From assembly GCF_010686765.1 (NCBI RefSeq), contig NZ_JAAGWF010000010.1:248001-312000 (forward strand): 64,000 bases of DNA. Reading direction: 5' to 3'. The notes below the pieces were generated by a model, which worked only from the letters and a program-made list of their open reading frames with translations, was not told where the DNA came from and searched no databases. Of this stretch, positions 51,330 through 60,548 are shown in pieces; positions within the stretch are counted from its first letter, which is position 1; each line of letters begins with the position of its first letter. Origin of the DNA: Geodermatophilus sabuli (GTDB taxonomy: Bacteria > Actinomycetota > Actinomycetes > Mycobacteriales > Geodermatophilaceae). Both the position numbers and the translations under genes were made by a program.

Positions 51330-52021
51330 CCACGCGTGGCGCCCTGGCGGGGCGCGGCACCGAGGGGCACCGGGCCGTAGGCCGGCGGCGGGGTGCCGTT
51401 GGCAGGGGGCGGGCCGTCGACCGGGGGTACCGGCGCCGCCGGCGCCGGGTCGGGACGGTCGAGGTCCTCCGCGGCGGCGAACAGCGTGGCCACGACGTAG
51501 ACGAGGACGGCGGCGAACGGGCCGACGGCGAGGGCGGCCATGGACCCCAGCGACAGCCCCGTGGTCACCCGCGCGCCGACGTCGGTCAGCTGCCCCTGGG
51601 TGGGACCAGGGCCGAGGAGCTCGCCGAGCTGCCAGGCGACCAGGGCGGCGAGCAGCGTGCCCGCGGCCAGGCCGAGCAGCGTGCCCACGCCGCGCCGGCG
51701 CCGCAGCCGCCAGGCGACCAGCCCGGCCAGCAGGCCCAGGCCGGTCAGCACGAGGGTGAAGACGCCGTCGTCGGCGACGAGCAGCTCGGCCGGGGGCCGG
51801 CCGACCACCACGGGGCCGTCCGCGGTCACCTCGAACCGGGCTCTCGGTGCCAGCGCCCACCACAGCAGCCCGGCGGGGACGCCGGTGACCAGGAGCAGCC
51901 CGGCCAGCAGCAGGGAGCCCCGCAGATCGGCCCGCAGCTCCGCGGCGCCGGGCCACCGGCGACCGCCGGCCCGGGCGGTCGGCGGAGGCCCGGCGGGGCC
52001 GGGGACGGGTGCGCTGTCCAC
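51326..52021 (-). CDS. DUF2567-like membrane protein
   Basis: A 231-residue actinobacterial protein resembling the DUF2567 family. A Pro/Ala-rich start, then helices around residues 35-60, 85-105, 110-135 and 155-180, with an extracytoplasmic-looking segment (FEVTADGPVVVGRPPAELLVADDG) between the first two. The C-terminus is Pro-rich. The GTG at 52021 is chosen; a TTG four codons earlier is possible. The stop codon shares CTAG with the convergent LON gene. Function unknown. Confidence 0.65.
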   Translation of the reverse strand: MDSAPVPGPAGPPPTARAGGRRWPGAAELRADLRGSLLLAGLLLVTGVPAGLLWWALAPRARFEVTADGPVVVGRPPAELLVADDGVFTLVLTGLGLLAGLVAWRLRRRRGVGTLLGLAAGTLLAALVAWQLGELLGPGPTQGQLTDVGARVTTGLSLGSMAALAVGPFAAVLVYVVATLFAAAEDLDRPDPAPAAPVPPVDGPPPANGTPPPAYGPVPLGAAPRQGATRG

Positions 52022-52088
52022 GACCCGAGTCAACCCCGGGCCGCGGTCGGGCTGTTCCCGGACCGCGGCCCGGCCGTCGGCGCCGGCG

Positions 52089-55000
52089 TCACAGGAGCGC
52101 GACGCTGGTGGGGCCCAGCAGCGCCTTGATGTCGCCCATGAGCGCGGTGCTCGGCCGGACCCGCAGCCCCTGGTCGAGGCGGAGCACGGTCTCCCGGCTG
52201 CCGTTGACCAGCTTGAGCTGGACCTCGGTGGTGCCGGGGTGGCTGCCGAGCACCTCGCGCAGCCGTTCGACGACCGGCGGGGTGCAGCGCGCCGCCGGCA
52301 TCGAGACGAGGACCGGACCGCGGGGGCCCTCGGTCAGCTCGGGGACGCTCACCTCGGAGCCGAACAGCGAGGGCTGGTCGTCCCGCCGGCTGATGCGGCC
52401 CTTGATGACCACGATCTGGTCCCGGACGATCTTGTCCGACACCTGGGCCCAGGTCTTGGGGAAGAACAGCACCTCGATGCCGGACTCGAGGTCCTCCAGC
52501 GTGGCGATCGCCCACGGCGCGCCCTGCTTGTTGGTCCGCGGGGAGACCGCCGTGAGGATGCCGGCGATGGTCACGTTCGCGCCGTCCTCCACCCCGCCGG
52601 CGTTGATCTCGGCGATGGGGGTGTCGGCGTGCGAGGTGAGCACGTGCTCCACGCCGTGCAGCGGGTGGTCGGAGACGTACAGCCCGAGCATGTCGCGCTC
52701 GAACACCAGCCGCTCGCTCTTGGACCAGTCCGCCGTCGGGATGGTGATGTCCAGAGCACTGCCGAAGGGGTCGTCCTCGGCCGGGCCGTCGCCGAAGCTG
52801 CCGAACAGGTCGAACTGCCCCTCGGCCTCCTTGCGCTTGAGCCCCATCGCGGAGTCGACGGCCTGGGCGTGGATGGCCACGATGCCCTGCCGCGAGTGGC
52901 CCATCGAGTCGAACGCGCCGGCCTTGGCCAGCGACTCGATCACCTTCTTGTTGCAGGCGACCGTGTCGATCTTGCGCATGAAGTCGGCGAAGTCCTTGAA
53001 CGGGCCCTTCTCCTCGCGGGCCCGGACGATCGAGTCGACGACGTTGACCCCGACGTTGCGGACCGAGGCCATGCCGAAACGGATGTCGGTGCCGACGGCG
53101 GTGAAGTCCCAGGAGGACTCGTTGACGTCGGGCGGCAGCACCTTGATGCCCATCCGGCGGCACTCGGCCAGGTAGATGGGCCGGCGGTCCTTGTCGTCGC
53201 CGACGCTGGTGAGCAGCCCGGCCATGTACTCGGCCGGGTAGTTGGCCTTGAGGTAGGCGGTCCAGTACGAGATGAGCCCGTAGGCCGCCGAGTGCGCCTT
53301 GTTGAAGGCGTAGTCGGCGAACGGGACGAGGATGTCCCAGAGCGTCTTGACCGCCGCGGCGGAGAAGCCGTTGGCCTTCATGCCGGCCTCGAACCCGACG
53401 TACTCGGCGTCCAGGACCGACTTCTTCTTCTTGCCCATCGCGCGGCGCAGCAGGTCGGCCTTGCCGAGGGAGTACCCGGCGACCTTCTGCGCGATCGCCA
53501 TGACCTGCTCCTGGTAGACGATGAGGCCGTAGGTCTGGCCGAGGATCTCGTCGAGGGGCTCGGCCAGCTCGGGGTGGATCGGCGTGATCTCCTGCTGCCC
53601 GTTCTTGCGCAGCGCGTAGTTGGTGTGCGAGTTCGCGCCCATCGGTCCCGGCCGGTAGAGGGCGCCGACGGCCGAGATGTCCTCGAAGTTGTCGGGGCGC
53701 ATGAGGCGCAGCAGCGACCGCATCGGCCCGCCGTCGAACTGGAAGACACCGAGGGTGTCGCCCCGGCCCAGGAGCTCGTAGGTGGCCTTGTCGGTGAGGT
53801 CCTTGCTGAGCTCGTCGAGGTCGATCGGCTCCTTGCCGTTCAGCACGATGTTGCGCAGCGCGTCGTCCAGGACGGTGAGGTTGCGCAGCCCGAGGAAGTC
53901 CATCTTGAGCAGGCCGAGCGTCTCGCAGGTCGGGTAGTCGAACTGCGTGATGACGGCGCCGTCGGACTCGCGCCGCATGATCGGGATGCTGTCGATGAGC
54001 GGGTAGCGGCCGATGATGACCCCGGCCGCGTGCACGCCCCACTGGCGCTTGAGCCCCTCGAGCTTGCGGGCCTGGTCGACGACCTCGGCCGCACCCGGGT
54101 CGGACTCGTAGCGGGCGCGGAACTCCGAGGCCTCCTTGTAGCGGTCGTGCTTGGGGTCGAAGATCCCCGACAGCGGGATGTCCTTGCCCATGACCCCCGG
54201 CGGCATGAGCTTGGTCAGCTCGTCGCCCACCGAGTAGGGCCGGTCGAGCACGCGGGCGGCGTCCTTGATCGCGGCCTTGGCCTTGATCGTCCCGTAGGTG
54301 ACGATCTGGCTGACCCGCTCCTCGCCGTACTTCTCCGACACGTAGCGGATGACCTCGCCGCGCCGGCGGTCGTCGAAGTCGATGTCGACGTCGGGCATGG
54401 AGACGCGCTCGGGGTTCAGGAACCGCTCGAAGATCAGCCCGTGGGCCAGCGGGTCGAGGTCGGTGATGCCCATCGCGTAGGCGGCCAGCGAGCCGGCGGC
54501 CGAGCCACGGCCGGGACCGACCCGGATGCCCTGGTCCTTGGCCCAGTTGATGAAGTCGGCGACCACGAGGAAGTACCCCGGGAAGCCCATCTGGGTGATG
54601 ATCCCGACCTCGTAGTCGGCCTGCTTGCGCACGTGGTCGGGGATGCCGTTCGGCCAGCGCTTGTGCAGGCCGCGCTCGACCTCCTTGACGAACCAGGAGG
54701 TCTCGTCCTCCCCCGGCGGCAGGGGGAAGCGCGGCATGAGGTCGGCGCCCTCGGTGAACGACACCTCGCACTGCTCGGCGACGAGCAGGGTGTTGTCGCA
54801 GGCCTCGGGCATCTCGGCGAACAGCGACCGCATCTCCGCGGCGCTCTTGAGGTAGTAGCCGTCGCCGTTGAACTTGAAGCGGTTGGTCTCGTTGAGCCGC
54901 GACCCGGTCTGGATGCACAGGAGCGCGTCGTGGGCCTGCGCGTCCTCCTTGTGCGTGTAGTGCAGGTCGTTGGTGCCCAGCAGCGGGATGCCGAGGTCCT

Positions 55001-55652
55001 GGGCGATCTCCAGCAGCGCCGGGCGGGTCTTCTTCTCGATGGACAGCCCGTGGTCCATCACCTCGGCGTAGAAGTTGTCCTTGCCGAAGATGTCCTGGAA
55101 GTCCGCCGCCGCCTGGCGGGCCCGGTCGACCTTGCCGGCGCGCAGCCACATGTTGACCTCGCCCGACGGGCACCCGGTCGTGGCGATCAGGCCGGTGCCG
55201 TACTTCTCCAGCAGGTCGCGGTCGAACCGCGGCTTGCGGTACTGGCCCTCCAGGCTGGCCAGCGAGGAGATGCGGAAGAGGTTGTGCATCCCCTCGGTGG
55301 TGCGGGCGAGCAGCGTCATGTGCGTGTACGCGGCCTTGCCCCGGTTGCTCCCGCCCTCGCCGTCCTCGTCGATGAGGTTGTCGCCGAAGTCGAAGGGCGC
55401 GCGGTCGAACCGGGAGCCGGGCGTGTAGTAGCCCTCCATCCCGATGATCGGCTTCACACCGGCCCCGGTGGCCTGCTTGTAGAAGTCGTAGGCGCCGAAC
55501 ACGTTGCCGTGGTCGGTCATCGCCAGCGCCGGCATCCCCTGCTCGGCGGCGGCCTTGGTGACCTCCGGCAGCTTGGCCGCACCGTCGAGCATCGAGTACT
55601 CGGTGTGGACGTGCAGGTGCACGAACGAGTCGGACGGGGTGCTGCTGCTCAC
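52089..55652 (-). CDS. dnaE: DNA polymerase III alpha subunit, DnaE1 type
   Basis: Replicative polymerase, 1187 residues. N-terminal PHP domain: FVHLHVHTEYSMLDGAAKL and ALAMTDHGNVFG. Polymerase core with GPGRGSAAGSLAAYAMGI and the catalytic aspartates in MPDVDIDFDD. Then the VAGYSLGKADLLRRAMGKK motif, helix-hairpin-helix region and C-terminal OB-fold (VTIAGILTAVS). Length and order are normal for DnaE1. GTG 55652. The 189-bp upstream gap holds a 13-bp palindrome. Confidence 0.97.
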   Translation of the reverse strand: MSSSTPSDSFVHLHVHTEYSMLDGAAKLPEVTKAAAEQGMPALAMTDHGNVFGAYDFYKQATGAGVKPIIGMEGYYTPGSRFDRAPFDFGDNLIDEDGEGGSNRGKAAYTHMTLLARTTEGMHNLFRISSLASLEGQYRKPRFDRDLLEKYGTGLIATTGCPSGEVNMWLRAGKVDRARQAAADFQDIFGKDNFYAEVMDHGLSIEKKTRPALLEIAQDLGIPLLGTNDLHYTHKEDAQAHDALLCIQTGSRLNETNRFKFNGDGYYLKSAAEMRSLFAEMPEACDNTLLVAEQCEVSFTEGADLMPRFPLPPGEDETSWFVKEVERGLHKRWPNGIPDHVRKQADYEVGIITQMGFPGYFLVVADFINWAKDQGIRVGPGRGSAAGSLAAYAMGITDLDPLAHGLIFERFLNPERVSMPDVDIDFDDRRRGEVIRYVSEKYGEERVSQIVTYGTIKAKAAIKDAARVLDRPYSVGDELTKLMPPGVMGKDIPLSGIFDPKHDRYKEASEFRARYESDPGAAEVVDQARKLEGLKRQWGVHAAGVIIGRYPLIDSIPIMRRESDGAVITQFDYPTCETLGLLKMDFLGLRNLTVLDDALRNIVLNGKEPIDLDELSKDLTDKATYELLGRGDTLGVFQFDGGPMRSLLRLMRPDNFEDISAVGALYRPGPMGANSHTNYALRKNGQQEITPIHPELAEPLDEILGQTYGLIVYQEQVMAIAQKVAGYSLGKADLLRRAMGKKKKSVLDAEYVGFEAGMKANGFSAAAVKTLWDILVPFADYAFNKAHSAAYGLISYWTAYLKANYPAEYMAGLLTSVGDDKDRRPIYLAECRRMGIKVLPPDVNESSWDFTAVGTDIRFGMASVRNVGVNVVDSIVRAREEKGPFKDFADFMRKIDTVACNKKVIESLAKAGAFDSMGHSRQGIVAIHAQAVDSAMGLKRKEAEGQFDLFGSFGDGPAEDDPFGSALDITIPTADWSKSERLVFERDMLGLYVSDHPLHGVEHVLTSHADTPIAEINAGGVEDGANVTIAGILTAVSPRTNKQGAPWAIATLEDLESGIEVLFFPKTWAQVSDKIVRDQIVVIKGRISRRDDQPSLFGSEVSVPELTEGPRGPVLVSMPAARCTPPVVERLREVLGSHPGTTEVQLKLVNGSRETVLRLDQGLRVRPSTALMGDIKALLGPTSVALL

Positions 55653-55806
55653 GGGTGTGCGTGCTCCTCACAGGTCGTGCGTGCCCGGCCGTCGAGGTCC
55701 GCGGCGGGCGACCGGCGGGGAAGACCGGCGGTGCGGGTGCGCGGCCGGTGTCCCGGCGGGCCGGCACACTGATCCTCGCACTGAGGAGGGTCTACTCCGA
55801 GGGTCT

Positions 55807-55819
55807 GACACGACGTGTC
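55807..55819. promoter_or_regulatory. 13-bp palindrome upstream of dnaE
   Basis: GACACGACGTGTC, a perfect palindrome around a central A, about 155 bp upstream of the dnaE start and just past the GNAT stop. It does not match the actinobacterial SOS box. Possible operator; low certainty. Confidence 0.3.
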
Positions 55820-55841
55820 TCGCAACGGCCGGACCGCTCCG

Positions 55842-56297
55842 TCACACCGGCCCCTGCTCCGCCGGCGGCAGCGTTCGGCGCATCGTCACGTGCACGATGC
55901 CGGCCTCCACGTACTCCTCCCCCACGGCGGCGTAGCCGGCCCGCTCGTAGAACCCCCGGGCGCCCACCTGCGCGTGCAGCTCCACCTCGGCCAGCCCCAG
56001 CGCGGCCGCCTGGCGGTGCAGCTCGGTGAGCACCGCCGCACCGTGCCCGCGCCCACGGACACCGGCGTCCACCGCCATCCGGCCCACCACCGCCCGGCCG
56101 TCGCGCACCAGCAGCCGCCCCGTCGCGACCACCCGGCCGTCGTCGTCGCGGCTGAGGGCGTGCACGGCGGCGGCGTCCGCGGCGTCCCGCTCGATCTCCG
56201 GGGGGACGCCCTGCTCCTCGACGAACACGCGGGTCCGCAGCGCGGCCACCTCGTGCCAGTCGGCAGGCCCGGCCACCACGGCGCGCGGCCGGCTCAC
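55842..56297 (-). CDS. GNAT-family N-acetyltransferase
   Basis: A 151-residue acetyl-CoA-dependent acyltransferase. N-terminal LRTRVFVEEQGVPPEIERD resembles the ElaA-type subgroup; the acetyl-CoA loop is GRMAVDAGVRGRGHGAAVL, followed by LHAQVGARGFYERAGYAAVG. The substrate is unknown. The GTG at 56297 overlaps the stop of the CPBP gene by 4 bp. Confidence 0.85.
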   Translation of the reverse strand: MSRPRAVVAGPADWHEVAALRTRVFVEEQGVPPEIERDAADAAAVHALSRDDDGRVVATGRLLVRDGRAVVGRMAVDAGVRGRGHGAAVLTELHRQAAALGLAEVELHAQVGARGFYERAGYAAVGEEYVEAGIVHVTMRRTLPPAEQGPV

Positions 56298-57076
56298 CGG
56301 GCCCCCGCCGGCAGCGCGCTGGCCGGGACCAGCAGGAAGCGCAGGTCGATGAGCACGTGCAGCAGGACCGGCAGCAGCAGCGACCCGGTGTCCAGGTACA
56401 GGCCGGCCAGGACGCCGCCGAGCACGCCGGTGGTGACCACTCCGGCCACGCCCTGGTAGGCGTGCGCCAGCCCGAAGGCGGCGGCCGCGACGAGCACCAG
56501 GAGCGGCTCCGGCAGACCGCCGGCCAGCGCCGCGGCGACGGCGAGGAAGAACCCGCGGTAGAGCCACTCCTCGCACACCCCGGCGGTGACGCCGACCAGG
56601 GTGAACAGCCGCCGCTCGCCCGGCGTCCGCGGCAGCAGCGCCAGCGTGGCGTGCACCGGCGGCTCGGAGTGCCGTCCCTCCCCCGGCCGGCGGCGCACCG
56701 TCGCCGCCGCCTCGGCCAGCGCCCCGGAGCGCAGCGCCCGGGTGGAGAGGACGACGAAGGCGAGCACCAGGACGGCGGCCGCACCCGCGACCGGCCCCGG
56801 CCAGGCCTGCGGCCACCGCAGGCCCACGCCCGCGGCGCCGACGTCCGGGGAGGACAGCCAGACGGCGAGGGTCAGCACGGCCAGGCCCCACTCCAGGACC
56901 AGCAGCCGCCGGTAGAAGGACCGCCGCGCGCCGCCGTCGGTGCGCAGCCGGCCCTCGAAGCGGCGGTGCAGGACGTGCCCGACCACCGGCTCCCCGAGCA
57001 CCAGGTACCCGGCGACCACCACCGCCGCCAGCGCCGCGGGGCCGAAGTCGGCGAGCGAGCCGGGCAGCTCCTGCAC
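56294..57076 (-). CDS. CPBP-family intramembrane metalloprotease
   Basis: A 260-residue membrane protein of the Abi/CAAX-prenyl protease type. The catalytic motif EEWLYRG and the second motif FGLAHAYQG lie in the C-terminal membrane helices, as expected for the glutamate/histidine metal site; a further His lies in LLHVLIDLRF. About seven hydrophobic segments. Starts at GTG 57076, 9 bp after rluD. The substrate protein is unknown. Confidence 0.85.
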   Translation of the reverse strand: MQELPGSLADFGPAALAAVVVAGYLVLGEPVVGHVLHRRFEGRLRTDGGARRSFYRRLLVLEWGLAVLTLAVWLSSPDVGAAGVGLRWPQAWPGPVAGAAAVLVLAFVVLSTRALRSGALAEAAATVRRRPGEGRHSEPPVHATLALLPRTPGERRLFTLVGVTAGVCEEWLYRGFFLAVAAALAGGLPEPLLVLVAAAAFGLAHAYQGVAGVVTTGVLGGVLAGLYLDTGSLLLPVLLHVLIDLRFLLVPASALPAGAR

Positions 57077-57085
57077 CGCCGGGCC

Positions 57086-58033
57086 TCAGGCCTCGGCGCG
57101 CAGGATGTCGAGCGCGCCGGCCAGGTCGGGCGGGTACGGGCTGGTGAACTCCATCCAGCGCCCGTCGGCGGGGTGCGGGATGCCCAGCCGCACGGCGTGC
57201 AGCCACTGCCGGGAGACGCCCAGCCGGGCGGCCAGCGTCGGGTCGGCGCCGTACGTGGCGTCGCCGACGCAGGGGTGGCGCAGCGCGGAGAAGTGCACCC
57301 GGATCTGGTGGGTGCGACCGGTCTCCAGCGCGATGTCGACCAGGCTGGCGGCCGCGAACGCCTCGATGACCTGGTAGTGGGTGACCGACGGGCGGCCGCC
57401 CTGGACGACGGCGAAGCGCCAGTCGTGCTTGGGGTGCCGGTCGATCGGCGCGTCGATGGTGCCGCGGGACGGGTCGGGGTGGCCCTGCACCAGGGCGTTG
57501 TAGCCCTTCTCGACCGTGCGCTCCTTGAACGCCGCCTTGAGCGCGGTGTAGGCCCGCTCGCTCTTGGCCACGACCATGAGGCCGGTCGTGGCGGCGTCCA
57601 GCCGGTGCACGACGCCCTGCCGCTCGGCGGCGCCGGAGGTGGAGATGCGGTAGCCGGCCGCCGCGAGCCCCCCGATGACGGTCGGGCCCGCCCAGCCGGG
57701 GCTGGGGTGGGCGGCCACGCCGACCGGCTTGTCGACGACCACGAGGTCGTCGTCGTCGTGGACGACGGTCAGCCCGGCGACCGGCTGCGGTGCCACCGGC
57801 TCCCCGGGCGGGGCCGGCAGCTCGACCTCCAGCCAGCTGCCGCCGGTCACGCGGTCGCCCTTGCCGCGGGCCCGCCCGTCGATGAGCACAGCGCCACCGT
57901 CGGCGAGGTCGGCGGCGGCGGTGCGGGAGAGCCCGAAGAGCCGGGACAGCGCCTGGTCGACGCGCTGCCCCTCCAGCCCGTCGGGCACCGGGAGCGCCCG
58001 GTGCTGGCCCGCGGAGCTGCTCACGGCGCCCAT
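57086..58033 (-). CDS. rluD: Ribosomal large subunit pseudouridine synthase
   Basis: RluA-family enzyme that isomerises uridines of 23S rRNA. The 315 residues begin with an S4-like RNA-binding domain ([26 protein letters not shown]) and carry the catalytic Asp in [16 protein letters not shown] and later [15 protein letters not shown] 58033; a GTG four codons later is also possible. In mycobacteria the same gene lies next to lspA, as here. Exact target uridines are not evident. Confidence 0.92.
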   Translation of the reverse strand: MGAVSSSAGQHRALPVPDGLEGQRVDQALSRLFGLSRTAAADLADGGAVLIDGRARGKGDRVTGGSWLEVELPAPPGEPVAPQPVAGLTVVHDDDDLVVVDKPVGVAAHPSPGWAGPTVIGGLAAAGYRISTSGAAERQGVVHRLDAATTGLMVVAKSERAYTALKAAFKERTVEKGYNALVQGHPDPSRGTIDAPIDRHPKHDWRFAVVQGGRPSVTHYQVIEAFAAASLVDIALETGRTHQIRVHFSALRHPCVGDATYGADPTLAARLGVSRQWLHAVRLGIPHPADGRWMEFTSPYPPDLAGALDILRAEA

Positions 58034-58078
58034 TGTGACCGGTGGCGACGGCCGCCCGGCGCACCGCCGCCCGCGCCG

Positions 58079-58672
58079 TCAGTCGGAGGCCGCTCCGCGG
58101 TCGCGCACGGCCCGGGTGCCCGACGCGCGCGTGCCGTCGAACTCGATGCCCCGCAGCGCCAGCACCACGCCGAGGACGCCGCCGCAGACGATCGCGGAGT
58201 CGGCCACGTTGAAGATCGGGTAGACCTCGCCGTCCGGCGCGAACACCGAGACGAAGTCGACCACGCCTCCGCGGAGGAAGCCGGGGTCGCGGAACACCCG
58301 GTCGATCAGGTTGCCGACGGCCCCGCCGAGCACCAGCCCGAGGGTCACCGCCCAGGCCGTGGAGAACAGCCGGCGCGCGGTGCGCACGATGACCACCGCG
58401 ACGACCGCGGCGATCAGCGTGAAGACGACGGTGAAGCCCTCGGCGAAGGAGAAGGCCGCGCCGGTGTTGCGGGCGTGGGTGAGGTACACCGCCCCGCCGA
58501 GCAGCCGGATGTTCTCGCCCCGCTCGATGGTGGCGACGACGAGCAGCTTGGTGCCGAGGTCGAGCAGCAGCACCACGGCCGCCAGCAGGAGCAGCAGGCG
58601 GGTGCGGGGGCGCCCGGGCGACTCCGGGGCCGCGTCGACCGCGCCGTCCTGGGGGTCGGTCGTCTCGGACAG
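58079..58672 (-). CDS. lspA: Signal peptidase II, probably starting at CTG
   Basis: Aspartic membrane protease that removes the signal peptide of diacylated prolipoproteins, after Lgt. The conserved motifs are NTGAAFSF, the first catalytic Asp in GNLIDRVF and the second in FNVADSAIV; four membrane helices. The start is odd: the normal N-terminus, SETTDPQDG, is preceded by a CTG with GAGGAG five bases upstream, and the only upstream in-frame ATG or GTG would add more than 40 residues without a ribosome site. This gives 197 residues, a usual LspA length. The CTG start is inferred; confidence in the gene is high. Confidence 0.9.
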   Translation of the reverse strand: MSETTDPQDGAVDAAPESPGRPRTRLLLLLAAVVLLLDLGTKLLVVATIERGENIRLLGGAVYLTHARNTGAAFSFAEGFTVVFTLIAAVVAVVIVRTARRLFSTAWAVTLGLVLGGAVGNLIDRVFRDPGFLRGGVVDFVSVFAPDGEVYPIFNVADSAIVCGGVLGVVLALRGIEFDGTRASGTRAVRDRGAASD

Positions 58673-58908
58673 GAGGGCTCCTCGGTCGGCGCGGGCTGGA
58701 GCTGGCGGGGCGGGTCGCCGCCGTCCGTCGACGATAGCCGCGGGGCCGTCCGGGGCGCTGACACCTCGGTCGACCGGCCGCAACTCGGGCGCGACGTGAT
58801 CCATCTCATGACGGAGTGCGACCGATCTCACCTCGCCGGGTCACATGTTCCGGCGCGATTGGGCCGAGGTTGGAGGGGAGAGCACGCACCCGAGCACGGA
58901 AGGCCCTC

Positions 58909-60399
58909 GTGTCCACCGACCTCGCACCATCGACAGACCCTGACGTCGTCCTCGTGGGCGCCGGCATCATGAGCGCGACCCTCGCGTCGCTGCTCGGTGT
59001 CGTCGCCCCCGACTGGAGCGTCACCCTCTTCGAGTCCGGACCCGAGGTGGCCGGTGAGAGCTCCGACGCCTGGAACAACGCCGGGACCGGCCACGCGGCC
59101 CTCTGCGAGCTCAACTACACCCCGGCCGGGCCGGACGGCTCGGTGGACGTCAGCAAGGCCGAGACGATCAACGAGCAGTTCCAGGTGTCGCGGCAGTTCT
59201 GGTCGCACCTCGTCCGCTCGGGCCTGACGGGCGCGCCGAAGGAGTTCATCACCCCGATCCCGCACGTCAGCTTCGTCACCGGTGAGGCCGGCCGCGCCTA
59301 CATGCGCAGCCGGCACGCGGCGATGTCGGCGTCCCCGCTGTTCGACGGTCTGGAGTACACCGACGACAGCGCCGAGCTCGCCTCGTGGATCCCGCTGATG
59401 ATGGCCGGCCGGCCGGCCGACCAGGTCGTCGCCGCGACCCGCTCGGTCGCCGGCACCGACGTCGACTTCGGCTCCCTGACCCGACTCCTGGTCGACTCGG
59501 CCTCGGCGCGCGGCGTGCACGTGCACTGCGACCAGCGGGTCACCGGGATCGAGCGGCGGACCGACGGCCGGTGGGCGGTGACCGTCCGCGACGCCGTCAC
59601 CGGTGAGCTGCGCACCGTCCGCACCCGGTTCGTGTTCGTCGGCGCCGGCGGTGGCGCCCTGCCCCTGCTGCAGCGGTCGGGCATCCCGGAGATCCGCGGG
59701 TTCGGCGGCTTCCCGGTCAGCGGCAAGTTCCTGCGCAGCAGCTCCCCCGAGCTGGTCTCTGCGCACCAGGCCAAGGTCTACGGCCAGGCGGCCGTCGGCG
59801 CCCCGCCGATGTCGGTCCCCCACCTGGACCTGCGGATGATCGACGGAGACCACTCGCTGCTGTTCGGCCCCTACGCCGGCTTCTCGCCGAAGTTCCTCAA
59901 GGCCGGGAAGCTGTGGGACCTGCCGGCCTCGGTCCGCGGGCACAACCTCGGCTCGATGCTCGGGGTCGCCAAGGACAACGTGCCGCTGACCAAGTACCTC
60001 GTCACCGAGCTGCTGAAGGGTGCCGACGCGCGGCACGCCACCCTCACCGACTTCGTCCCCCAGGCCGAGGCCGCCGACTGGGACCTCATCACCGCCGGGC
60101 AGCGGGTCCAGGTCATCAAGCGGGACGCCGCCGGCCGGCCGGTGCTGCAGTTCGGCACCGAGCTCGTCGTCGGCGGCGAGGGCACCATCGCCGGCCTGCT
60201 GGGCGCCTCGCCCGGCGCGTCGACGGCGGTGTCGGCGATGCTGGGCGTGCTGGAGCGCTGCTTCCCCGAGCGGATCGACGCCTGGCGCCCCGCGCTCGCC
60301 GACGCCATCCCCTCCTACGGTCGCAGCCTGGCCGAGGACCCGGCGCTGCTGGCCGAGGTCCGCGCCGAGACCCGGCAGACCCTCGAGCTCAACGGCTGA
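58909..60399 (+). CDS. mqo: Malate:quinone oxidoreductase
   Basis: FAD-dependent membrane-associated enzyme oxidising malate to oxaloacetate and reducing quinone, an alternative to NAD-malate dehydrogenase. The 496 residues begin with the FAD loop VVLVGAGIMSATLASLL, then WNNAGTGHAALCELNYTP (an MQO hallmark) and INEQFQVSRQFWSHLV. Later, LFGPYAGFSPKFLK and VGGEGTIAGLLGASPGAST. GTG 58909 with GGAAGG five bases upstream. Divergent from lspA. Confidence 0.96.
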   Translation: MSTDLAPSTDPDVVLVGAGIMSATLASLLGVVAPDWSVTLFESGPEVAGESSDAWNNAGTGHAALCELNYTPAGPDGSVDVSKAETINEQFQVSRQFWSHLVRSGLTGAPKEFITPIPHVSFVTGEAGRAYMRSRHAAMSASPLFDGLEYTDDSAELASWIPLMMAGRPADQVVAATRSVAGTDVDFGSLTRLLVDSASARGVHVHCDQRVTGIERRTDGRWAVTVRDAVTGELRTVRTRFVFVGAGGGALPLLQRSGIPEIRGFGGFPVSGKFLRSSSPELVSAHQAKVYGQAAVGAPPMSVPHLDLRMIDGDHSLLFGPYAGFSPKFLKAGKLWDLPASVRGHNLGSMLGVAKDNVPLTKYLVTELLKGADARHATLTDFVPQAEAADWDLITAGQRVQVIKRDAAGRPVLQFGTELVVGGEGTIAGLLGASPGASTAVSAMLGVLERCFPERIDAWRPALADAIPSYGRSLAEDPALLAEVRAETRQTLELNG

Positions 60400-60403
60400 G
60401 AGA

Positions 60404-60456
60404 GGACCCTCCTGCCCCCACCCCTCGCGAGCTCGGGGCGGGGCCCTGCAGGAGGG
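60404..60456 (+). repeat. Gene-end hairpin repeat, copy 2
   Basis: Directly after the mqo stop. An outer 9-bp stem CCCTCCTGC (60407-60415) pairs with 60448-60456, with inner GCCCC/GGGGC pairing around CCCTCGCGAGC. It has the same order of blocks as copies 1 and 3. Probably terminates mqo. Confidence 0.6.
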
Positions 60457-60497
60457 CCGGCGGTCGGGAGCCTCCGGCCCCGCCACCGGTCACCCGG

Positions 60498-60548
60498 GCG
60501 GCGGGGCCGCGACGAGCCTGCGAGCGGTGGGGGCAGCGGGGTCCCTCC
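60498..60548 (-). repeat. Gene-end hairpin repeat, copy 3
   Basis: On the minus strand, after the antiporter stop: GGACCCCGCTGCCCCC, then CCGCTCGCAGGCTCGTCGCG and a closing GCCCCGCC. Same orientation relative to the gene as the other copies. Confidence 0.55.

Noticed and set aside
51540-55772. A 1410-codon open frame on the plus strand opposite dnaE
   Set aside because: Antisense shadow of a GC-rich gene; composition is Gly/Arg/Val/Asp-biased with no domain.
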